A DNA stretch of 64,000 nt, from the NCBI RefSeq assembly GCF_003946045.1, contig NZ_RHNW01000013.1, positions 1 to 64,000 on the forward strand, in the 5' to 3' direction. This document shows, piece by piece, positions 26,382 through 33,858 of the stretch (positions within the stretch are counted from its first letter, which is position 1; each line of letters starts with the position of its first letter). This stretch comes from Levilactobacillus mulengensis. GTDB lineage: Bacteria; Bacillota; Bacilli; Lactobacillales; Lactobacillaceae. The notes under the pieces were generated by a model, which did not search any database, was not told the origin of the DNA, and worked only from the letters and a program-made list of their open reading frames with translations. Made by a program: the position numbers and the translations under genes.

Positions 26382-27053
26382 ATGCAAATTGAAAGTTTTT
26401 CGTACCAGTTACCCGATGGTCGCCAACTATTTGACCATTTAACGGCGACATTTGAACCGGGGAAGCTCAATATTCTCTTAGGCGTGAACGGCGTGGGCAA
26501 GACGACGCTCCTCGACTTGATTTCCGGAGTCAGCGAGCAACGACACTTACCATTCACCGGCTTCCCAGCCATGCAGCGCATCGCTTATCACATGCAGGGC
26601 GCACCGTTCACCGGGACCGCCACGGTTTTTGAGACGATTAAAATGATGGCGGATCTGGATCGACCATCAGAGAATTTTCAAGTCGACCAGTTACCTGCGA
26701 ATCTTCAGGTGATTGCGCAAACGCGATTAAAAGACCTGTCGGGCGGTCAGCGGCAGTTGGTCTTGTTGGCGGGTGTTTGTCAGCTGGAACGCGATTTATA
26801 TCTGTTCGATGAACCCGAGAGCGGACTGGACGTGAAGGTGGCCGTCGCGGTTATTGACCAGATTAAGCAGCTGGTCGCGCGGGGCAAGACCGTCATCATG
26901 ACGACGCACCAGTTCCGCAATCTGCCAACGGAAAACGTTCACGTCTTGGTTTTGGCGGGCCAGTGCATCGCGTTTAGTGGCAGTCCGGCCGAGTTAATGG
27001 CCGAGACCGACGCCGAGACGTTGGAGGATGCTTATTTGAAAACGGATGCCTAA
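26382..27053 (+). CDS. ABC transporter ATP-binding protein
   Basis: 223 aa nucleotide-binding domain. Walker A GVNGVGKTT (about residues 34-42), signature LSGGQRQ (about 118-124), Walker B LYLFDEPESGLD (about 138-149), and the switch histidine in TTHQF (about 175). The Q-loop region is short, common for small ABC-2 partners. Energises the permease encoded just upstream. A RHH protein follows 20 bp later. Confidence 0.88.
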   Translation: MQIESFSYQLPDGRQLFDHLTATFEPGKLNILLGVNGVGKTTLLDLISGVSEQRHLPFTGFPAMQRIAYHMQGAPFTGTATVFETIKMMADLDRPSENFQVDQLPANLQVIAQTRLKDLSGGQRQLVLLAGVCQLERDLYLFDEPESGLDVKVAVAVIDQIKQLVARGKTVIMTTHQFRNLPTENVHVLVLAGQCIAFSGSPAELMAETDAETLEDAYLKTDA

Positions 27054-27073
27054 AAATTGGGGGAGGCACAGCG

Positions 27074-27472
27074 ATGATGCAAGATTCAAAGAGAGTGTTT
27101 ATGACATTGTCGGCCACGGAGCTGGCTCAAATTGATTTGCTGATTGACCAGGGGATCGTGCACTCACGCACAGAATTCATCCAGCGGGCCATCAAAGAGG
27201 AATTAAAGGCCAACCGGGCTATCATTCAAACGGTCAATGCGGAAACATTTCACGGCCGCACGTTGGAAACCCTGGTCGGCAATTATACGTACACCGACGA
27301 GGACATCAACGACCGTCTGCGGCGGAAGGGTGCCAGTCAACTGTTCATCGTCGGGCGGCTGGACCTGTCACAGATTCGCCAGGAAGATAACCTGTTTAGA
27401 GCCATTAAATCGCTGACGGTCGTTGGCAAGTTGGTGGCCAGTCCCACGATTCAGGCACATTATGAGGACTAG
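27074..27472 (+). CDS. Ribbon-helix-helix protein, likely regulator of the ABC exporter
   Basis: 132 aa. Residues about 6-46 fit a ribbon-helix-helix DNA-binding fold: strand KRVFMTLS, a helix ELAQIDLLIDQG, then SRTEFIQRAIKEEL. The rest (about 50-132) is a C-terminal part I do not recognise; it may sense a ligand or mediate oligomerisation. Third gene of the ABC operon, which suggests autoregulation. There is no adjacent toxin, so it is not an obvious antitoxin. ATG with GGGAGG seven bases upstream. Confidence 0.72.
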   Translation: MMQDSKRVFMTLSATELAQIDLLIDQGIVHSRTEFIQRAIKEELKANRAIIQTVNAETFHGRTLETLVGNYTYTDEDINDRLRRKGASQLFIVGRLDLSQIRQEDNLFRAIKSLTVVGKLVASPTIQAHYED

Positions 27473-27474
27473 CA

Positions 27475-27519
27475 AAAAGGGTGATGACCCAGCCAACCGG
27501 CTCAGTCATCACCCTTTTA
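27475..27519 (+). terminator. Terminator of the ABC-RHH operon
   Basis: Stem AAAGGGTGATGAC/GTCATCACCCTTT, then a short T run, directly after the stop codon. Confidence 0.87.
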
Positions 27520-27538
27520 GTGTTGAACAATTTTATTC

Positions 27539-27804
27539 GCCTCCAGGCTGGTGAAAACTGGGCCTGGTCGCGTCCGTTCCCGGCGGCGCGCTCAAGGAGC
27601 CCTACTGTGGGGTCGGTTCCAGCCGAAGGGCGGGCTTCCACCTCAACTTTGAGCCTGAGGTGCGGTCTCAAAGGTTGTCCCGTGAACTAGGCTGGAAAAT
27701 AACTCCAGCCAAGGTCACCGACACAGCCGGGCACCTTGGCTCGCCTCTGGTCACTCCCACGACTGGCCCAATTTTCACCAGCCCTGCGGCTAATATTGGT
27801 TTAA
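27539..27804 (+). repeat. Structured intergenic repeat, type B, complete copy
   Basis: Best complete type B copy: outer GGCTGGTGAAAA/TTTTCACCAGCC, accessory stem from CGTTCCCGGCGGCG to CGCCTCTGGTCAC, CTGTG and ACCGACACAG blocks, hairpin two ACTTTGAG/CTCAAAGGT, hairpin three GGCTGG/CCAGCC inside GTGA/TCAC. Ends in GGTTTAA. Confidence 0.87.
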
Positions 27805-27901
27805 CCCGTGGATTGCTTACCTAACACTACTGTTTGGAAGTTGTTTAAATAGTAGTGTTAGGTGTTTCCCCTAAAACGGAAAGGATAAAAACAAGGGAAA
27901 T

Positions 27902-28123
27902 GCCGGGGTTAAGCCAGTCTAAGCCGTGAGGACGGCAAAAATGGACTCAGCTGTGGGAATTAAAAAAGCGGCTAGCCGCTTCTTTAATTGGTGATTTTGA
28001 GACATGATTCTGTGGCTCAAAACAAGCTAGAAGACCGCTCTTTGGCTTCTAGCGTCCTGCCCACCGCGTTCCGGTCCATTTTTGTCGTCCGGTAAGACGC
28101 ACTAGAACTGGCTTAACGCCGGC
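27902..28123 (-). repeat. Structured intergenic repeat, type A, overlapping a gene end
   Basis: Terminal arms GCCGGGGTTAAGCCAG and CTGGCTTAACGCCGGC; inside, hairpin one GCTAGAAG/CTTCTAGC, hairpin two TTTTGAG/CTCAAAA and hairpin three with AATTAA/TTAATT. The right arm contains the stop codon of the flavodoxin-fold gene (28113-28115). Confidence 0.85.
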
Positions 28124-28877
28124 GGTGACGGACGAAGGTGAAGAAGTGCAGGATGCTAGCCAGCAGCACGTAGAAAATCACCACAAACGTTGCGTACGTC
28201 AGCCAGAATTTACCAGCCGCAAAGACCCCGAACCACCAGGCTTGCAGGCCCATGGTGATCAGCGCCATGATGGCAATCATAAAGAATAAAAGTATGTAGC
28301 GTTTCAACGTGTTATCATCCTTTCGTGGCCGGTCAGCGATTTTCTTGCCCCAGTGCTGACACTCGGCAATTTTTTCGGGTCGGGGCGCGTGGGTCCCCCA
28401 CGTTCCGGTGCCGACAAATTCGCCGACCTTGATCAGACCGGCTCCGGTTAAGATGCGGTCAATCGTGACGAAGGTCTGGTCGGTGATGCCGGTGAAGAAG
28501 TTCTCCGTGGAGCTGATGAAACAGGTGGTCATGCTTAAGTAATGTTTATCCTTATATTTGCCGGGTAACGTGTCGGCCACGGAATTCATTTTGACTAAAC
28601 GGAATCGCATGCAGTCAAAGAACTGCTTCATCACGCCGGACATGCCGCCCCAATAGGTTGGTGCGCAAACAATCCAGAAGTCACTGGCCGCCATCTTGGC
28701 TTCAATTTCATCCAACGCCGGGCAGGCCTGTGCCTTGGTGTCCGGGTAAATGTCGTAGTCCCGAAGAAACACGGTCTCCACCTCGGCCGAAGCGGGCAGG
28801 GCATCTAAAACAGCCTGCAAATAGCCGGCGGTGATGCCTTGGCGTTCGTGACTGCCTAACAATGCTAAATAACGCAA
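28113..28877 (-). CDS. Flavodoxin-fold NAD(P)H oxidoreductase with C-terminal membrane anchor
   Basis: About 254 aa. Residues about 1-180 resemble NADPH-dependent FMN reductase/flavodoxin-fold proteins: LALLGSHERQG for phosphate binding, CAPTYWGGMSGVMKQFFD (about 78-95) for the flavin loop. The last 70 residues contain two transmembrane helices (about 193-220 and 222-243) and an Arg-rich tail, which would tether it to the membrane. That fusion is uncommon. The start is TTG at 28877 after GTGAGGCG; the upstream GTG at 28898 precedes that site. The stop codon lies inside a repeat element. Confidence 0.72.
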   Translation of the reverse strand: MRYLALLGSHERQGITAGYLQAVLDALPASAEVETVFLRDYDIYPDTKAQACPALDEIEAKMAASDFWIVCAPTYWGGMSGVMKQFFDCMRFRLVKMNSVADTLPGKYKDKHYLSMTTCFISSTENFFTGITDQTFVTIDRILTGAGLIKVGEFVGTGTWGTHAPRPEKIAECQHWGKKIADRPRKDDNTLKRYILLFFMIAIMALITMGLQAWWFGVFAAGKFWLTYATFVVIFYVLLASILHFFTFVRHRRR

Positions 28878-28927
28878 ACAAATCGCCTCACTTATCACTC
28901 ATTCTCAGTGTAACAAAAAAGTCGCCA

Positions 28928-29010
28928 CACTAAGTCATTCACAGGATAAGTATACCGCATTTGGAAACGGATAATCCTCTGAAAGACTGACTTAGCAGGC
29001 GATAAGGCGG
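28928..29010. promoter_or_regulatory. Dyad repeats upstream of the flavodoxin-fold gene
   Basis: CTAAGTCA and TGACTTAG form perfect 8-bp arms about 57 bp apart; between them GGAT...TACCG and CGGATAATCC form a second dyad. The inner copy overlaps the probable minus-strand promoter (TACACT as -10 near 28910). Could be operator half-sites or a hairpin. Confidence 0.4.
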
Positions 29011-29123
29011 CTTCAGTGTTGTAATTTCAGTATTCAAATTTAGACGGAGGGACGTCCAGATGACTACTTGGTAGTGGACTATTAGTTATGTAATATTGGC
29101 TGCCGAAGGTAAGTTTATGAGGA

Positions 29124-29363
29124 CACGCTAGTGAAAATGGCTGGTCGATGTGAGTGACTAGAGGCGGGCCAAAGTGACCAGCTGTGTCGATGGTCTTAAT
29201 AGAGTGATTTTCTCTATTTAGAGCATGGGACAAACTTTGCGACCGTTTCTCAGGCGCAAAGTTGAGGTGGAAGCCCGTCCTTCAGGCTGGAACCGACCCC
29301 ACAGCAGGGCACTTTGAGCTCGCCGCCGGGAACGGCAAGCCAGAGCACCCATTTTCACCAGCG
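29124..29363 (-). repeat. Structured intergenic repeat, type B, reverse copy
   Basis: On the minus strand: CGCTGGTGAAAATGGG, CGTTCCCGGCGGCG, CCTGCTGTGGGG, hairpin two ACTTTGCG/CGCAAAGT (a GAG/CTC to GCG/CGC double change), the tail CGACACAGCTGGTCAC and the outer arm CATTTTCACTAGCG. Hairpin three has one mismatched pair. Confidence 0.85.
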
Positions 29364-29364
29364 T

Positions 29365-29402
29365 AAAAAAATAAACCCCGTCGGCCAATTGGCTAACAGG
29401 GG
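29365..29402 (-). terminator. Terminator of the 29414-29734 gene
   Basis: On the minus strand CCCC...GCCAATTGGC...GGGG followed by TTTATTTTTTT. Confidence 0.75.
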
Positions 29403-29413
29403 AGAAACAAACG

Positions 29414-29734
29414 CTAAAGGATTTCAGTTAAAATAGCAAAGAACCGATGACTGACAACGGCTTCTTGGCCGCTCTTAGAGAGTTGATAGTTTAATAAATG
29501 CCGGTCGAATTCGTGGAAGAAGACGTTGGCCATTGTTTGATAATCACTATCATTCGTCTGATCAATACGCTTAAAGCTGCGCCACGTGGAATAAATTAAC
29601 TGGGCATCTGGAATCGATGCTAACTCTGGGAAGTGGGCCCGAATACTCTTGGTCATCGTTACGACCTGTTTTGCTCGTTCTGGTGACATCTGCATCTTCG
29701 GTGCTGCGCTGGAACCAGCTGTTGCCTGCGTCAT
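29414..29734 (-). CDS. Hypothetical protein, all-alpha, 106 aa
   Basis: 106 aa, soluble, with no signal peptide or membrane helix. I do not recognise the family. After a low-complexity N-terminus (about 1-18) it looks helical throughout, with aromatic and His residues in FFHEFDRHLLNYQLS (about 71-85). Size and helical content would fit small immunity-like or regulatory proteins, but nothing specific supports that. The ATG at 29734 has a strong AGGAGG site nine bases upstream and a terminator after the stop, so it is a real gene. Read alone, divergent from the flippase gene. Confidence 0.7.
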   Translation of the reverse strand: MTQATAGSSAAPKMQMSPERAKQVVTMTKSIRAHFPELASIPDAQLIYSTWRSFKRIDQTNDSDYQTMANVFFHEFDRHLLNYQLSKSGQEAVVSHRFFAILTEIL

Positions 29735-29858
29735 GTTGGCATTCCTCCTTGAATAATTACTGTTTCTCGACTAATTCAAGCATACCACTGTTAGTGGCAT
29801 CCGGTAAGCAAGATGCTGAGAAACTGCCAATAATCCCGAAATCTTTACCGAAACCTGA

Positions 29859-29887
29859 TATTTACCAGGGAAATCCTATGGTATAAT
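29859..29887 (+). promoter_or_regulatory. Promoter of ytgP
   Basis: Extended -10 TGGTATAAT at 29879-29887; weak -35 (TATTTA) 17 bp upstream. Confidence 0.6.
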
Positions 29888-29969
29888 GTTTGTTTGATTA
29901 GCTCGGCCATTTTCGGGTCGGGACAAACGATGAATTTTGAAATTTTAGAAATTGAAAGTAGGGTGTCAA

Positions 29970-31610
29970 ATGGCGGCAAGGTCAAATCAAACCGGAAACC
30001 AAGGAAGTGCGCAAGACCAGATGGTTGCCGGGTCGGCGTGGATGACGGCCGGGAGTATTTTTTCTCGGATTCTCGGCGCCGTGTACATTATTCCCTGGAA
30101 TATCTGGTTCGGTGCATTTTATCTACAGGGTAACGCGCTCTATGGGAAGGGTTATAACATCTATAGCTTCTTCCTGATTGCGGCGATTGCGGGGGTACCT
30201 TCGGCGATTGCCAAGCAGGTGGCCCATTACAATGCCTTAAATGAATACGGCATTAGTGTCCGGTTGTACAAACGGGGGCTGGAAATTGCGATTGTCACCG
30301 GGATCTCCATCGCGCTGCTGATGTACTTGGGGGCGCCGCTCTTTACCGGGGGCGATGCGCACCTGGTGCCCGTCCTGCACTCACTGGCCTGGGCCATCCT
30401 GATCATCCCCACGATGAGTTTGACGCGCGGGTATTTCCAAGGCTTCCAGCAAATGGCGCCGTCAGCGATTTCCCAATTCGTGGAACAGCTGGTTCGGGTC
30501 GCCTACATGCTGATCACGGCCTTCATTATCATGCGGGTCTTGAATGGAAACTGGGTCACGGCCGTGTCGCAATCCACCTTTGCGGCGGCCATCGGGGCCC
30601 TGGGTGGCCTGCTGATTCTGGGCGTCTACTACTGGCGTCGGCGGCATTATTTCCGCGACTTAGTAGCTAACAGTAACAATGAGTTAGTGGTCCCTGCCAA
30701 TCAATTATATAAGGAAATCATTGCGCAAGCCGTGCCGTTTATCGTTTTAGGGGCCGGCATTACCATCTTCCAATTGATTGACCAGTACACCTTTGCGCCC
30801 ATCATGCACATGGCCGGTACCTACACGGATGCCCACCTGAATGACTTATTCGCGTTGTTCGGGGTTAACGCCAACAAATTAATTATGATTACCATTTCAC
30901 TCGCGTCGGCCTTGGCCGTGACGGTCGTGCCGTTACTGTCCGAGTCGTATACGCGGGGGAATAAGTCTGAAATTTCTGCGCAACTATCCAACGCGTTTTT
31001 GATGTTTGAATTCGTCATGATTCCCAGTGCGTTGGGGATGGCCGCCATTGCTGGTCCGTTGAACCTGGTCTTTTATGGCCGGTCACACGCCGCATTGGCC
31101 GCCTCCATCCTGGCCTTCTCGTCTTACTTGTCGATTTTACTAGGCCTGTACACGGTGGTTTCCGCGCTGATGCAGGGGATTTCGCAAAATAAACGCGCGG
31201 TCCGGTACTTCCTAGTCGGGACCGTCGTGAAATTTATTGTCCAGTGGCCACTGGTTTACTTCTTTGGGGCCTTTGGACCACTGATTGCGACCGGGATTGG
31301 TTTCACCGTGACCTGTTACCTGATTATCCATTCACTCGATGTCCAATTTGGGATTAACTTTGCCCACATTGCCAAGAAGACGAACGGGATTCTGTTGACC
31401 TCGATTGGGACCTACATTTTAGCCCGCTTCGTGGCCTGGGTCGGGGCCTTCAGCGGCAGTCAGGGCCGGGTCATGAACTTCTTGATTGTGATGGTCGCGG
31501 TTATCGTGGCCGGTTATTTTTACGTGTACGTCGTTCTGCGAACCCGATTAGCGGATTCCATTTTGGGCCCACGAATTGCTGGGCTGCGGCGGCGGTTGCA
31601 CATTCGTTAG
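29970..31610 (+). CDS. ytgP: Lipid II flippase-type MOP/MVF exporter (YtgP/MurJ family)
   Basis: 546 aa with about 14 transmembrane helices from residue 25 to the end. The N-terminal AGSAWMTAGSIFSRILG segment and the following loops match the SpoVB/YtgP branch of the MOP superfamily; YtgP acts as the lipid II flippase (MurJ) in Bacillus. A positively charged loop is expected in the centre of the transport cavity. The ATG at 29970 follows TAGGGTG; a TTG at 29952 is possible but has no site. A degenerate pseudouridine synthase-like gene begins 15 bp after it, and this pairing is common in Firmicutes. Confidence 0.88.
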   Translation: MAARSNQTGNQGSAQDQMVAGSAWMTAGSIFSRILGAVYIIPWNIWFGAFYLQGNALYGKGYNIYSFFLIAAIAGVPSAIAKQVAHYNALNEYGISVRLYKRGLEIAIVTGISIALLMYLGAPLFTGGDAHLVPVLHSLAWAILIIPTMSLTRGYFQGFQQMAPSAISQFVEQLVRVAYMLITAFIIMRVLNGNWVTAVSQSTFAAAIGALGGLLILGVYYWRRRHYFRDLVANSNNELVVPANQLYKEIIAQAVPFIVLGAGITIFQLIDQYTFAPIMHMAGTYTDAHLNDLFALFGVNANKLIMITISLASALAVTVVPLLSESYTRGNKSEISAQLSNAFLMFEFVMIPSALGMAAIAGPLNLVFYGRSHAALAASILAFSSYLSILLGLYTVVSALMQGISQNKRAVRYFLVGTVVKFIVQWPLVYFFGAFGPLIATGIGFTVTCYLIIHSLDVQFGINFAHIAKKTNGILLTSIGTYILARFVAWVGAFSGSQGRVMNFLIVMVAVIVAGYFYVYVVLRTRLADSILGPRIAGLRRRLHIR

Positions 31611-31625
31611 AGGAGGCAAAGTGCG

Positions 31626-32312
31626 ATGAACATTGAACGTTACTTAACGGAACATCGTCAGGGCACCCCGGGTCAGATTTTCCGGTTGCTGCGGCAGGGC
31701 CGAGTCACCGTCAACGACTTTGTGGTGGACTCGCCCCGTGAAAACGTGGTGGCGACCGACCAAGTCCGCGTCGATGGGCTAGCGGTCACGGGCCGGCAAC
31801 CCCAGTATCTGGCGTTTAATAAGCCGGTGGGATTCGTTTTGAATCTGGAGCCGACCAGTCAACGGAGTTTAGGTAGCCTGCTCAACGCGTTAGACCAGCA
31901 ACGGTCACTCAAAGCCTTGGCAGATTTGCCTAAGGAAGCGGTGGGATTGGTCGTGGCCAGTGACGATGAGCACTTCTTAGCCGACGTGACGGCGCAGAAC
32001 TGGGACAGCACGCTACAGGTTAGTTTGAGCGGGACAACGGTGCCGACACTGACAACGAATGCGGCATTCAAGCAGGTCACCTCAAGCGTGGACCAGGTGC
32101 ACCAGAATGTGACGCTGACGCTGGTAACCAGCGATGTGCCGGCAGGGATTGCGGCGTTGACCGCCTTGCCGGGCGTGAACGGCCCCGTCAGCCGCACGGC
32201 ACTCGGTCCCTTAGCGTTGCCGGTGGATCTACCAGTCGGCACGTACCGCGGACTCTTCGCCGAGGAAATTGATGCGGTGGGCTCGTTGGAAAAGATTGCG
32301 ACACAGAATTAG
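31626..32312 (+). CDS. RsuA-family pseudouridine synthase-like protein, catalytic Asp missing
   Basis: 228 aa. An S4-like N-terminus (ERYLTEHRQGTPGQIFRLLRQG) is followed by an RsuA-type domain with FNKPVGFV (about residues 63-70). In active enzymes the motif is GRLDxxTxGLLL, where the Asp is essential; here the matching stretch is ADLPKEAVGLVV (about 99-110), with Pro at the Asp position. The later strand segments are also divergent. Likely catalytically dead, perhaps retaining RNA binding; alternatively the family uses another residue. Good AGGAGG site and cotranscription with ytgP argue that it is still expressed. Confidence 0.75.
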   Translation: MNIERYLTEHRQGTPGQIFRLLRQGRVTVNDFVVDSPRENVVATDQVRVDGLAVTGRQPQYLAFNKPVGFVLNLEPTSQRSLGSLLNALDQQRSLKALADLPKEAVGLVVASDDEHFLADVTAQNWDSTLQVSLSGTTVPTLTTNAAFKQVTSSVDQVHQNVTLTLVTSDVPAGIAALTALPGVNGPVSRTALGPLALPVDLPVGTYRGLFAEEIDAVGSLEKIATQN

Positions 32313-32331
32313 ACTTAAAAATGACAAAAAT

Positions 32332-32376
32332 AGGACTGATCAGTGATTCCCTGAGGGAAGGCTGATCAGTCCTTTT
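32332..32376 (+). terminator. Terminator of ytgP-rsuA-like operon
   Basis: Perfect 12-bp stem AGGACTGATCAG/CTGATCAGTCCT followed by TTT. Confidence 0.88.
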
Positions 32377-32502
32377 CTGTATGCATTTGGTTTTGAGGTT
32401 AGTGTTACTTGATACAGAGAATGGATTGTTGATGGACTAGTTTAGTGTTGACTGGACAAAGCAACGTAACCTATCAGACTATTGATAATTAACGATATTA
32501 CG

Positions 32503-32690
32503 TCAGTGACCAGAGGCGGGCCAAAGCGACCAGCTGTGTCGATGGTCTTAGCTGAGTGATTTTCTCAGCTAAGACCATGGGACGACCTTTGCGACCGTTT
32601 CTCAGGCGCAAAGTCGAGGTGGAAGACCGCCCCTCAGTCTGGAACCGGCCCCACAGCAGGGCACTTTGAGCCCGCCGCCGGGAACGGAAG
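32503..32690 (-). repeat. Structured intergenic repeat, type B, reverse copy without outer arms
   Basis: On the minus strand: CGTTCCCGGCGGCG, CCTGCTGTGGGG, hairpin two GACTTTGCG/CGCAAAGGTC, a perfect hairpin three ATGGTCTTAGCTGAG/CTCAGCTAAGACCAT, then CGACACAGCTGG and CGCCTCTGGTCACTG. The outer GGTGAAAA arms are absent. Confidence 0.87.
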
Positions 32691-32729
32691 TCTCAACTAA
32701 CCGTCATTACGCTAATTTTATGGTGTAAG

Positions 32730-33557
32730 TTATTTAGCTTCGTGTTGTTTCATAAACGTGGGGAGGGCCGCCGCAATCTGGCTGGGCAACACCACGTACT
32801 GCGTCTGTGCCAGCTCTTCAGCGATGGCACTGTGGCTGTAGACCGCGGCACAAACGGCCGGGTCCGTGGGATGGAATTGCGCCACGAAGCCGCCGATCAT
32901 CCCCGCGAGCGTGTCGCCCATGCCACCGGTCGCTTGGGCGGGGGTACCGAGTGGATTGACGTAGGTTTGGTCCGCCGTGTAAATTTCAGTCCGGTGGGAC
33001 TTGACCACGACCGTGGCGTGTAACTGATCCACGGCTGCCCGATTGGCGACTGCCGTTTGGTCCGCGATGGCGATGCCACTGAGTCGTTGCCATTCCATTT
33101 GATGGGGCGTGAAAATCAGGTGGGCTTGCGGCAACGACAGATGGTCTTGGGCGACTAACGTGATGGCTGATCCGTCAATGACCAACGTCTGCTCGGGCAT
33201 CACGGCACTGAAGACATTGGCCAGCACGGCCTGCGCCTGGTTGTCAGTCCCGAGGCCGGGGCCAATGACCACCACATCGGTGCCCTTGATCAGCGATTGT
33301 GTTTGGGCAAAGTCCGTGATGTCCGCGAACATGGCCTCAGGGAGTCGCGCGTGCAGGCTGCCCTGATTGCTGGCGTCGGTGATGGTCGTGACCAGCCCAG
33401 CACCGGCGTACACGGCTGCGGCGCTCGCCATTAGGATGGCACCGCCAAAGTTGCGGTTGCCGCCAATCAGGGTGATGCGGCCGTAGGTACCCTTGTAGCT
33501 GTCCGCCGGGCGCTGGCGAATCGTTTCGGTTAAAATTTTATCGGTTAAAGTTTCCAT
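32730..33557 (-). CDS. nnrD: ADP-dependent NAD(P)H-hydrate dehydratase
   Basis: 275 aa, ribokinase-like fold. Repairs hydrated NADH and NADPH. GGNRNFGGAILMA (about residues 33-45) and GGMGDTLAGMIGGF (about 216-229) are the family's nucleotide and phosphate sites; the Asp of GDTLAG is the catalytic base. There is no N-terminal epimerase (NnrE) domain; the epimerase, if present, would be encoded elsewhere. The ATG has AGGAGG nine bases upstream. Monocistronic. Confidence 0.92.
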   Translation of the reverse strand: METLTDKILTETIRQRPADSYKGTYGRITLIGGNRNFGGAILMASAAAVYAGAGLVTTITDASNQGSLHARLPEAMFADITDFAQTQSLIKGTDVVVIGPGLGTDNQAQAVLANVFSAVMPEQTLVIDGSAITLVAQDHLSLPQAHLIFTPHQMEWQRLSGIAIADQTAVANRAAVDQLHATVVVKSHRTEIYTADQTYVNPLGTPAQATGGMGDTLAGMIGGFVAQFHPTDPAVCAAVYSHSAIAEELAQTQYVVLPSQIAAALPTFMKQHEAK

Positions 33558-33858
33558 ATGAGTGGGCCTCCTCGTTCACCATTTTAGTATAGCACGGCCG
33601 GTCGTAGGCGCACGTGTCAAATCAACCGGAACAGCGCTCAGCTACTTCACCGAGTGAATAACAAATTTCCGCAATGAAATCGGCTTACAATTGCGGGGCG
33701 GTATGCTAGAATTGACGGTAGGTCACTGAATGAACATTGCGGCAATTAGCAGTCTCTTTTTTCGGCTGATTGGGCCACGCAAATTGACAGCGTTATTTTT
33801 AACTCATCCACAGCAGTGATCCGGACGTTAAGTCCAATAAAATGAAGGAGGTCCAATC
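33558..33858. other. Spacer between nnrD and pepV
   Basis: Contains divergent control regions. A pepV-side extended -10, TGCTAGAAT, is at 33704-33712. A 29-codon ATG frame (33730-33819), rich in hydrophobic and basic residues, starts about 11 bp after the predicted transcript start, without a ribosome site; it may be chance. Confidence 0.45.

Noticed and set aside
27074-27472. Antitoxin of a toxin-antitoxin pair
   Set aside because: The RHH fold would fit, but the adjacent genes are an ABC transporter and a terminator; no toxin-sized partner is present.
29414-29734. Bacteriocin immunity protein
   Set aside because: Size and helices are compatible, but there is no bacteriocin precursor, export gene or clear family motif nearby.
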